Source of the DNA: Pholiota molesta
Lineage: Eukaryota > Basidiomycota > Agaricomycetes > Agaricales > Strophariaceae
Direction: 5' to 3'
DNA length: 64,000 nt
Assembly (NCBI GenBank): GCA_014925825.1
Contig: JACGCK010000194.1
Coordinates: forward strand, 1 to 64,000
Shown here: one piece after another, positions 46,721 to 57,003 of the stretch
Layout of the letters: every line of letters starts with the position of its first letter
How positions within the stretch are numbered: the first letter of the stretch is position 1
Translations under genes and position numbers: made by a program
The notes under the pieces: generated by a model
Database searches by the model: none
Told to the model about the DNA's origin: nothing
The model's input: only the letters and a program-made list of their open reading frames with translations

Positions 46721-49700
46721 GTGGCACCTTGGACATACCCACCAGGTTGGCAAGCCAAAAACGCATCCCGCAATATGAATCAAGTCGGAGTAGAAGTTGT
46801 TGATCTGGTGGATCAGATCCCTTATCATAGACAGGCACAAGAGGAGTCCAAGGCTCACAATACCACACTGGGCCAATTCCTTCCACACATCGTAGCACAT
46901 GACAAAGTACCCACCATGACGGATGAAGACATCAAAAATATCATTAAACAAGGGCCGACAGAAACTGTAATGGGTGATATGATTGCCTATTCATATGGGG
47001 AACAAATCAAAGTGGACAGTCCTTGGCTGATACAGTCCAAGGTCAAATCGTGCCTACTGAAGAAGGTGAAGTCGATCCCAGTGACGATGAAGGCGACAAA
47101 GATAAATTGGAGGACGTGCCTGTTTGCAATCCTGCATTCGATGCTTTGGTCGATACTGAAAGGAATACAAAAGCGATAACGGAATTTGCCCGAAAGAAAG
47201 CCGAATCTGCTCGGCGCAGAAAACTTGCAAAACTCATGAGGAAAACCAAAGAGCGCGCGGGTAAAGGAAAGAAGAACGCACATGGAAAAGGGAAAGGTCC
47301 AGGCAAAGGAAGGCGAAAGAATCATGGGCCAGGCAAAGGAGCAGCAGGCAAAGGGAGTGGGACAGGAAAAGGTCCATCAAAGGCTAGTGTTCCCATAATC
47401 AGTCCACTGACTTCAACTCCTGAATCAGAGGACAAATTCCATCCAACACCGTCGAGAACCATAGCTGCAAGTACAAGGGCCAATATGGAACAAGTTATGC
47501 GAGAGTCGAGGTCAAGAGCCCGTAAAGCCCAAGAGGACAGCGATCATGAGGGAGAAGTTCAGTCCAATGAAGCACCTACTTATCTTCACAAATCCACAAA
47601 GCAGATACTAGATTTTATTGCTATGCCCCCACATCCAACTTCTTCGCATGCTCAGGTCACCAATGATGGCAATGAATCCGTACAAGATGCAGATGAAGCA
47701 TCCAGCATGCTGCTACATGATGCTGGCCGAACAGAAACACCGCGCAAGGACAGCCAGGCAATAAGGGAGTACACGCCATTGAGCAAGGAGAACAGCCTGA
47801 CACTGAGCAAAAACAGGGTAGCACCTTGCGAGAACAGTGACACGTCTCGCGAGAACAGCCCAACACCAAGCAATAGCAACTCCAAGGCTCTGGAGGCATA
47901 TCATACATATTGGAAAGGTATGATTTGCGTAATGGAATGAAGGTTCACTATAACATATTCATGTAGACTATGTGATCCTGAATAAATTCTCATTATCGAA
48001 TATGATGTCTGACATTCAAAGACTTGAATGAGCAATTATGGGCATTAAGAACAATGCTGAAGACGAACTGTCTCTTACATTTACTCAAGTAGAGGTGCAT
48101 GCAAAATCTGTCAACTGTTTATTAATCAACCAACCAGCAGGCGCCCTTCAGCATATAATCGCCATTGCAAGGAACCTGAATAGTCTCAAAGGACAAGAGG
48201 CATCTATGGCGGTGCATGTCAAATTGTCGCGAATGTCCATATTGCGGTCGTATATTACGATTACACACTGGATTGATTGGGCAATGTCCACTTGTCACTA
48301 CATGTGTGCCAATCCTGACAGTGACTATCCAGAGTCTGTACGTTGGCTGCAATCCTTGACGGGCAAGGTTCGAGGTATGATCGAAAACAGATCCAACAAA
48401 ACGATATTCTATCCTGCCACCTTTGGCATTGATATGGGAATGGGGGAGAATTGTTGTTCAGTTAAAAGGCAAAGCGAATACATCCTCAACCCTGAGGAAC
48501 TAGGACTGAGGACGGTGAACATCATACACAATATATTGTGCAAATGGACCAGTGTTTTCAACTGCAAAGAGCAATGGAAGACATGGATGATTGATATTAT
48601 GCTTACACATTTTGGGCCTCATATATTATCCCTGGACGAGACGTGGAACATCTTCGTCAATGCCAAAAAGTTCAGCATTATTTGCTCATCAACCACATGA
48701 CCAACATTGGAACAATTGCAGCCCTTTGCAGCAGCACTAATGACACACCCTTTATCCAATTCTGATAGTATGGAATCCAAGATTGCATGAGAGGTGTATT
48801 TCTTGATGTCAAAATGGACCGCTACTTCACAAGAAAAGTACACAGTTTACAATGCAATCAATGGCAACATGTTACCATCACCTCTTGGAGATGTACAAAC
48901 CCATATTTGGAGAATGAGGGCATATATATTTTGTCAATATATCTGCCAAGCTGCCGACCTTTTGTATGGGAACATCAACCCAGACAAAATGACCCTTCTC
49001 CAAAAGTATATCGCTGAAGCTCCAAATGAGCGCAGTCCATTCAGAGAATGCACAACAAATCGCATAAGGACTAAAGGACCCCAAGGTCCATACTATGGTG
49101 AAAGGATTCAAACAAATGGAGGATTATTCAGTGTGGTTCTTTGGAGAGCGGTATCGCTTCATACACCCTTCGAGAAGGAACATAAAATGGTATTCAAAGA
49201 CCTGGAAGACTGGGAAGACAAAACCAGCAGCCTTGACAAAGCATACATATGCAACACAAGAGCACACGTCACCCCCACAAACCGAAGTTCAACATTTGCA
49301 CCTGTATATTGAGAGAACATCCACAAGCTAGGATGGGAGGAATATTCGGCAGCCAAAAACCACCCGACTTTCTCCAAGACATATGACATGCTTTACAACC
49401 TCCCGGGTGGGAGAGGTAGACGTCCACTCCCGCAGTTGGGATCCATCGGCACTCTCCACTTAGTTGCCAATATCGCCTATACTGGAGTTTTTCCCCAGGT
49501 TAATTACAAGGAAATAGGTGAATATATGTTCAATATCGACAGTGGTTTGTCCCGCAGTTCCACTACATTGCTTGCACTAAAAGAAGATGAAGAACGACAG
49601 ATTGGAAATACTGGGAAAGGGAAAGGAAAAGCTAAGGGGAAGGGCAAAACCAAATCCACAAAACTACCAGCAATAAAATGTGCAGAAGGTGCTCGAAAGG

Positions 49701-49822
49701 CTTCCATCCTAATTGACCACACACTGACAGAGGAAGAAATAGCTTGTCTTGGTCCAAATTACACTATTCTCGCTGAGCACGCATTATGCAAATTCCAAGG
49801 TGCATTTAAGAGAGGCTTATGA
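46721..49822 (+). pseudogene. Large Lys/Gly-rich hypothetical protein, frameshifted
   Basis: Consecutive frames appear to be one protein of about 1,000 residues: GVEVVDLVDQIPYHRQAQEE; an acidic stretch; a basic KGKGPGKGRRK region (47,270-47,390) that could bind nucleic acid; a Ser/Thr-rich linker; then helical VEVHAKSVNCLLINQPAGAL, HWIDWAMSTCHYMC and NPEELGLRTVNIIHNILC; and finally YGERIQTNGG and LVANIAYTGVFP, with a second KGKGKAKGKGK patch near 49,615. An intron is likely at 47,918-48,019. Frame jumps near 47,020, 48,050, 48,780 and 49,330 argue for a pseudogene or sequence errors. I know the pattern as an unnamed agaricomycete family. It follows the TET-like gene directly and could be part of the same transcript. 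Confidence 0.5.
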
Positions 49823-50399
49823 GACAATGTGGTCATTTAGTATTTCAATTTCAACTTTCTTATGTATCACAAAATAAATGCTTAATAGTCAGTGCATTTG
49901 CCTTCTTCAGGAAATGTATTATAGATGGCAATATGTTATGACGTACCAGTAACATAATACAAGATGTTGATTCGCTAATCGCTACTGAGCTACTAAGCTA
50001 CCAACCAGGGCTCCTAAGTATAATAAGCCTATGAAAATCAAATAAGAATAGAAGTCCAGTTTTTTAATTAGAATCTTGATTCAATGTTTGATATAAATAT
50101 AGCATATGCAGATTAGACAATCATGGACCGTTACTTTTAGTGAGAAGATAATAGCAATGTGATTCCATCAGTATTATTAATAAAGAAAGCAATCCAAAGC
50201 TATTTAAACAATGTCGCAAATGTGTTAAAGTATCCCCCTCTTTGACAGTGTCAAGCCCTTACAATGGATCTGGACTTTGGTATGTCCTTGTGCTTTTGTG
50301 AATGTCTATATACTTCAATGTGTAATGTAATTCTGCCTATATACAGAGCATTTCCACTGATCAACTCAATACTTTGAAATTCAACAAAATCTTCACAAT

Positions 50400-51170
50400 G
50401 TGGTATCAATAATTGTTGCACGTTTTGGACTTGGCTCTGTGACCAACCTCATTGACCAACTCGATAAATCTTGGGCCTTTATCTCTGGGCTGTACCCATT
50501 ATTGGTGCTATTCCCCAACTTATTTACACCCAATGATCTGGATATATTTATACCCAGTGATACTCCTCAGCCATCACCCATATGGCAATGGATCGAAGAC
50601 ATCTGCGGCTACAGAAATACTGCAGCGTATTCCAAACAACAATATCCATATACTTCCCATCACAACAATCATATCTGCAGTGTTAGCAAGCATGAAAATC
50701 TTGTGGACAGTACTCTTCGCTCTATCAATATTATTGTCCTGGAAACCCCTTGGGTATACCATGCTGTTACCAGATTCCCTTTCACCATTGCAATGAACTT
50801 TATCAGTTCTGCTGACTTTGTATCCCTATACCCCAAACTCACCCTTGCCAAAAAGGGTTTAAAGCTCTGTACAAATAAACCAGATTGGATAAACAAATAT
50901 CAGAATAGAGGGTTTGATATTCGGCATTCGCTTTTTGACTGGCAGGATATTCCCATTCACATTTGCGGATGTGATAGTAACTGCCTTTCAACCCGACAGA
51001 AAATCACAGATCCATATACAATGTTTGTCCCATTTGATGACACTCTTGCATCTGGAAAATTCAAGGATAGAATGGATGAATTCGGACCTGCTTACACCTA
51101 TAGGCTGGCAGTTCTCCAGTGTGCCCTGTATGGTATGTTGAGTTTATATATTGCTGATGTGAAGAGATAG
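50400..51170 (+). CDS. Nucleotidyltransferase-like hypothetical protein
   Basis: A 256-residue open frame. Near the N-terminus, DQLDKSWAFISGLYPLLVLF then TPNDLDIFIP fits the minimal nucleotidyltransferase-fold pattern hG[GS] followed after about 13 residues by [DE]h[DE]. The usual GS reads GL here, so catalysis is doubtful. Later motifs, TPWVYHAVTRFPFTIAMNFIS, YPKLTLAKKGLKLC and NRGFDIRHSLFDW, match a very abundant agaricomycete hypothetical family I recall. An upstream exon starting ATGGATCTGGACTTTG at about 50,264 may belong but cannot be joined without a frame break, so 50,400 is a provisional start. Function is unknown. Confidence 0.5.
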   Translation: MVSIIVARFGLGSVTNLIDQLDKSWAFISGLYPLLVLFPNLFTPNDLDIFIPSDTPQPSPIWQWIEDICGYRNTAAYSKQQYPYTSHHNNHICSVSKHENLVDSTLRSINIIVLETPWVYHAVTRFPFTIAMNFISSADFVSLYPKLTLAKKGLKLCTNKPDWINKYQNRGFDIRHSLFDWQDIPIHICGCDSNCLSTRQKITDPYTMFVPFDDTLASGKFKDRMDEFGPAYTYRLAVLQCALYGMLSLYIADVKR

Positions 51171-51559
51171 TTATTAACTTTAATGTTCATAGGTTCTAAT
51201 CCACACAATAAGAATGTATTTTGTTGCGACCAGCAATAATACATATGAAGGATTGGTTGAAATTGAATACTTATTGTAATAGGCGTACTACATTTCACAT
51301 TTAAACATTACAAATTGGCTTATGCTACCAAAGAGGAATCTGTTAATATTTTTATGGCATGACATCTAAGTGGCATTTACAATCAACACATCCGGCACAT
51401 AGCTTAGACAATGGCCAATGTGGACAGCTGCTATATGGCTGATGTAGATTTGTAAGAGAAGTAATATTCACCGCATAAATAGTCACAGAATATTAATATT
51501 GCAATTGATTCATGGCATACAAACAAACACATTGTATTGGACGGAGCTAATGAAACCAA

Positions 51560-53570
51560 GGGAACCTGTTCAAGCATCAGGGCTGGCTAAAACAAGGGCC
51601 CATTGGATATAGTTAAGAACTCTCCATTCTCCTTGACCACTGGAAGGTGCATGCAAGTAAACAAGATACCCGATGACAACAAAAGCAGTTGTTGGAATCT
51701 CCGATCATTCCAATAGGGGAAAGTATCCTCCAGATTGTTGAATATCTCACCAGTCCATACAATATTCTTGGAGGCCCTGCATCCATTGTAAATGGGGACT
51801 GAATATATAGATATATTACTTACAATAACAAGACAAGTATAAATTCAATACACACTTCTATCAGAAGTTTCCAAAGGCACAAGCACCTTTTTGTCAGCTT
51901 TTCCAAGCTTGTCAGACTTGGAAGGGCTCTTGAATGTGTTGAAAAACAAAGCAGGCAATGAAGACAATGTTGATCCAGATCCAGATGCTTGCACGTCTAA
52001 TCATAGAAACAAATGAGTAACAAACAAAAAAGATAGCAAAAATGTACACACTTGATTGCCCCTTTGTCTGAAAGGTTATGTGGTCATTCCAAACAGGGCC
52101 TCCCATTGTCGTCTGATTTGCCAACATCCCCAACACGCTACAATATCTCTGCCATTCAAAAGCATGAAATATTCCCCTAAGGGAATGGTAAGGTGACTGC
52201 AAGTTTGGAGGATCGCGGTTGAGATATGAGTCTATCGCAATAATAGGAGTGACACAAATAGCTGTATACCCATCAACACATAACTCATAATGGTTATGGT
52301 TAAGAAGACGCCCAGTGAGCAACATAGGTGCAACACGAGAAATGTTGACAACATTGTCATCTTGAGTAAAAGTGATTACACCAACGGCAGGACTAAAGAA
52401 CCAATCAATTTTGATACAATGTCCAAATCAATAAACGTATGAGATCTTGAGTTTAGGAAGGACCTGTGGCCAGTTTTGAAACATAAAATGGCCATTGGGC
52501 TGACCAGTAAAAGTTTTATTTCCTGCTGTCTTGATATCGCATTTACTAAATAACAAATCATAAGTTTATAAATGTATACATTAAACCAAAAACACTTACA
52601 GTAATGCAGGAAGATCCCGATATGCATCAAGAGAATCCAATAACAGATCATAAAGGTTTGGATCATCAACCTCACATGTAGTTGGAAGCAATCTAGATTT
52701 CAAATGTGTTGAGAAATATAGATCAAGGAGAAAACAGCATATCAAACCACATACTTGATACTCAAGTTTGTGAGATTGGCCAAGAAAAGCGCCTTCTTGG
52801 GGCTTCCCCCCTCATCCTGACTCAAACTGGGAGCCAAAGTCTCATCGTAATCACTGTCCCCATCCTTGGACAGTGCATGAACTGAATGATGGAACGGGCC
52901 AGCTTTGGCCTTGAATGAATCAATGGGCCTATTAGATATTCAAATAAGTATGGAAGTTCAAAACATATAAACAGACAAAAAAATCTTACAACTCAGAGTC
53001 CTGATCAACTCTACCACATCGTTTCTTTGTCCTGGAAACATTGATTTAATAAGAATCCTTTCACAATAAATGCATCAATACACACAGCGACTCCATGGGT
53101 GTCTCCACCTTAGGAGTTATCTCAGATGCTGCCGACCGAGTAAGCAAAGGAGGTGTAATGGGCAAAGGCCTCTTATTGCTAATCACCCGCTGCGAAGCAG
53201 GCGGACCATTGTACATGCTGATTCCAACAATAATAAGCCAGTGACATAGGAAAATATTATAATATATCATGTACGTGTCATTGCCTTAAAGGGGGAGATC
53301 AGCTAAAGCCTCCGCCTCGGATTCCACAAACTCTGGAGATCTGAATAGATAGTCAGTATTGAAACAGATATAAAAATTCACCATTATATATGCACATAGC
53401 CTTTTTCCCCTTTCCCTTATTCCGAGTAGAGGATCTGAAAGAAGATGATAAGCTAAAATTTGAATGAAACAAACTAAGTTACATACTTGGGAGTGATTTG
53501 GGAGGCATAGAAAATAACGGAGGGTGATTTGAGAATGGGAATGGATATTTGAATGCATGACATTATATAC
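51560..53570 (-). pseudogene. Intron-containing hypothetical gene, unclear structure
   Basis: Minus-strand segments with coding character occur in order: about 53,470-53,281 (a KGKGKK-type basic stretch and SPEFVESEAEALADLPL), 53,230-53,090 (MYNGPPASQRVISNKRPLP), 52,900-52,830 (acidic linker) and 52,325-51,930 (ELCVDGYTAICVTPI, HSLRGIFHAFEWQRY). They are separated by AT-rich 50-60 nt gaps that look like introns. In-frame stops after LADLPL and elsewhere prevent a clean model. No family was recognised beyond similarity in style to neighbouring agaricomycete hypothetical genes. Intact gene or relic cannot be decided. Confidence 0.35.
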
Positions 53571-53760
53571 TTGAAAGAGCATTTATTTATTTATATATGT
53601 TTAATCATCAATAAACATATGATATGTAGATGCCTGGTGGTTACATTTTGTAGAATATATTTATAAATTGAATTAACAAACCAAAACAATGTCACATTAT
53701 ATAGCGCCAACACATATAAAAACTCAGCAACTTTGGCATTGATTTTCACAATAATCAGCA

Positions 53761-54560
53761 TGGATGAACACTATGATCTACACAAAGCCGGTAACATTAT
53801 TATCTTCTATTGTACAGACAGCATATTGACATATATGTATATACAGGACTTGATCTACAGGCACAAATTGATATTGTTGAAGAATATATGACCACAGCCA
53901 ACAATAACATAAGTGTCCAACTTGCCGATGCTCAGGTAATTTTTATTATTTCTTGTGATAATGAATATATTCTGAAAAGCAAGAAGATTGAGAATTATCA
54001 GGTTCTACCTTTTGGACAACCCTCTTGTTGGCGATTGGCAGAAGCATCTTCGGATAGCTCTTCCAAAGTTGATCAGGTGGTACTACACATTCAGGGTATT
54101 ATAACCAACAAAACATTACCCCCTATCAACCGCCCTCAGTATGTTTTGTGCTAGAAGCACTAGAGTTTATTAGTAACTCCATAATAGGAATCCTCAAACA
54201 GCACACCATATGTGACCACATATACGTCAAGCAGTTACCATCACAGGCCTTGCATTACCAACATTCCAACGGGCCGTCGAAAATATGGAGAAAATCCACC
54301 TAGCCTTCAGCAATGCATTCCCACCAGATGTGGTAGAGCCATGGCAGCCTGCTTACTTTAGAGATTTTTTTGCGATAGATGCACATTCCCAATATTTTAC
54401 GAAGACATACTTGGTTCCAGACCAAGATAGATTTCCGTTTGATCAACCGACAGACCCTGAAGGAATCCTAACCTCAATGGAGGATGGGGAATTGATCCAT
54501 ACTGCCGACAATCATGTGGACTATCTTGGTCCAATTATGATAGCTGGGAAAAAGAAGTAA
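53761..54560 (+). pseudogene. Hypothetical gene, two or three exons
   Basis: ATG 53,761 (MDEHYDLHKA) leads after a short intron into LDLQAQIDIVEEYMTTANNN and QVLPFGQPSCWRLAEASSDS. A further segment from 54,285 reads AFSNAFPPDVVEPWQPAYF, FFAIDAHSQYFTKTYLVP and NHVDYLGPIMIAGKKK, stopping at 54,558-54,560. Junctions between 54,080 and 54,285 are uncertain because of an in-frame stop after RPQYVLC. No known domain. It lies head-on to the minus-strand gene at 51.6-53.6 kb. Confidence 0.35.
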
Positions 54561-54778
54561 GCAAATGATACCACTAAATTGGGGAGCTAATCACACATAG
54601 CCCCATTTCTGAACGTCCTCCTCACATCACTGCCGTTCATCTCCATGCTTCCTTAATCCTATTTCCTATCTCTTCCTCTTTTTGTACCATCACCGTGTTC
54701 AATCTTCCATGCCAAAAAAAAAACAACAACTCCTCTTCCACTTCTCTTCTTGGACACATAGGACTTTCATAGCTGTAC

Positions 54779-55400
54779 CATATGTCCCGAAATTCATAAT
54801 CAGCGGATGCCTGGCTATATAGCCAGCATCTTGCCATACTTGCCTAAAAAAGATTCGCCTCTGCGTGAACCCGAGAGTCAAGGTAACATTGGTTGAGTTT
54901 AAATAAAATATTTACTCAAGTCCAATGATACTGACCCAGACTCACAACCGGTTGACACGCGAATCTCCCTACATTGGAATGACCCGTGTAGACGTATATT
55001 CGAGCTGATCAAGTCACTCGCTACCTCGACGCACTCGTCATAATTCCTCAGGCTGCGCCGACGCGCTAAGTCGAGGTAACTCGCATGTGATCAGGTCCTC
55101 TTATAATTAGACAGGACTTGAGACATAGAGTCGGGACTCGGGAAATTCTTCCTTTCCCAACCATCAGTCTCCATTCAACCGCAGAGGCTCATAATCTTTA
55201 TTCTCATTCACCCACCCTCACACCCTGAATATTAGGTGAATTGGTACGTTAAATACTCATATGTATTTAGCGCTGTACCATACGTGATACGTCCCGAAAT
55301 TCATAATCAGCGGATGCCTGGCTATATAGCCGGCATCTCACCATACTTGCCTAAAAAAGATTCGCCTCTGCGTGAACCCGAGAGTCAAGGTAACATTGGC
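54779..55400. repeat. Direct repeat of about 115 bp flanking 385 bp
   Basis: 54,779-54,893 and about 55,285-55,399 are near-identical (ATTCATAATCAGCGGATGCC through GAGAGTCAAGGTAACATTGG). The DNA between begins with a small palindrome (TTGAGTTTAAAT/ATTTACTCAA) and is non-coding. The second copy lies about 195 bp upstream of the PEBP start, so the unit may be a duplicated promoter segment or part of a transposon. Confidence 0.8.
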
Positions 55401-55594
55401 CGGTAAAAAAGGGTGGGGAGGTTTTTTACGCAGCCCTATCCTGGCCCTTCCTGGGATGCCACTGCCAAGTTTATCCCACTTGGTTGTGTTGTCCCACGTG
55501 ACGTGACGGTGGATAACTGTAAAAGCAGATTAATAGCCCCGTACTTCACATTTACTCTTTCAATACACATTCTTGAAATCATCTTCCACTGGCC

Positions 55595-56748
55595 ATGTTG
55601 TCTTTTTCTCTCCTTGCTACCATTGCCCTTGTCCCCTTTGCTGCTGCTCAGACAGCCCTTGACATTGCAGGTATCAAGGCCAATTTCAACCAATCTGCCA
55701 TTGTCCCAGACCTGCTGGCATCCTTCAATCCTTCAGCAGTCCTTTCGCTTAATTTTGCGGGTAGATATGATTTTCATTTGTATGCAAAGTGCATTAAATA
55801 ACAAATTAACATTAGGCGTGGGCGTGGTTCAGCCTGGACAACTGTTTACGAAAGAACGTATGTTCTGCTCCGAAGTCCTTTTCCAAACCTCTTTTACACT
55901 ATGACAGAGGTTTCGGCTGCACCGGCCGTCACTCTTACGCCTGCAGATTCTTCTGTATCCCTGACTGGCAATTACACGCTGGTCATGGTGGATGCCGATG
56001 TTGTTGGCAGCAAACTTCCTGGAGGCCAAAATCGTCACTGGCTCGTCAATGGAGTGACAATTAATGGTATGTAAATTTTGTTTGGCTGTTGCCCAATTGG
56101 ATCAATGCGTGAAACTGAGATCTTTTGAATACAGGATCCACTGTTTCCAATTCCTCTGCTGTTGCTATCACTGCATACGCAGGACCTGCGCCCGCCGCAG
56201 GTAGCGGTCCCCATCGGTAAGAGACCTTGGTATCTGAACCCTAAGACACTATCTGACGTGCACTTCAGTTATGTCGTGCTCTTGTACTCGCAACCATCAA
56301 CGTTCAAGGCTCCTACTGCTTTCTCCCAGCCAATTGCAGGCGTTACGCCTTTTGATTTCAATGGTTATGTCAAGGCTAGTTTCCTAAATTGGTGCATTCT
56401 CGAATCCTTTTGACATATTCGTCTTTCTAGGACAGTGGATTGGGCCCTCTTATTGCCGTATGTATTCCGGATTTGTTATACGTTCAATTGGTAATTAACA
56501 ACCATTTTCAGGGTAATTATTTCGATGTCGAGGAAGGCACTAGCACCATCTCTGTCTCGCCCACTTCCGCGGTCGTGTCATCTACGTTAAGCGCTGCGGG
56601 CTCCTCGCAAACTCAGGCAGCTTCATCCACCGCGAACAATGCAGCCACTACCGGCAAAAGCAAGAGCGGCGCAACCAGCTTAGCCTGCCAGCTGGCGGGA
56701 TTTACAGCTGCTGGTGCAGGTTTCGCTTTGAGCGTTTTCTTCATATGA
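55595..56748 (+). CDS. Secreted GPI-anchored PEBP-family protein
   Basis: Seven exons: 55,595-55,760; 55,816-55,857; 55,908-56,066; 56,135-56,216; 56,269-56,374; 56,431-56,457; 56,512-56,748. The product has a signal peptide (MLSFSLLATIALVPFAAAQ) and a phosphatidylethanolamine-binding protein core with TLVMVDADV (DPDxP-type site), HWLVNGV, GSGPHRYVVLLYSQP (G-x-HR motif) and GYVKDSGLGPLIAGNYF. A Ser/Thr/Ala-rich stalk and a hydrophobic tail (AGFALSVFFI) typical of GPI attachment follow. It should be cell-surface located; the family binds anionic ligands and often modulates signalling or proteases, but the role of the fungal secreted members is poorly defined. Intron 5 (56,375-56,430) has a GC donor (AAG|GCTAGT) and is needed to keep the frame. 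Confidence 0.85.
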
Positions 56749-57003
56749 TGAAATTCACGTCGTAGCACTACGTCTTCTAAATACTCCACGCTCCTTTGAC
56801 AGTCACTTATCAACGACTAGTTGAAATTCAAACTATATACCACATAATTGATCCTATTCTTGACTGGAAATGTTCACAAAAGACAACAGATTCAGCCAGT
56901 AGGTAAGTGAAACGTCCCTACGACTAACCAAACAAGACGGCAAGGAAACGACTAGATAAAGTATTGCGATAAATAGCAAATGGAATAGAATTGACATGTT
57001 GTT

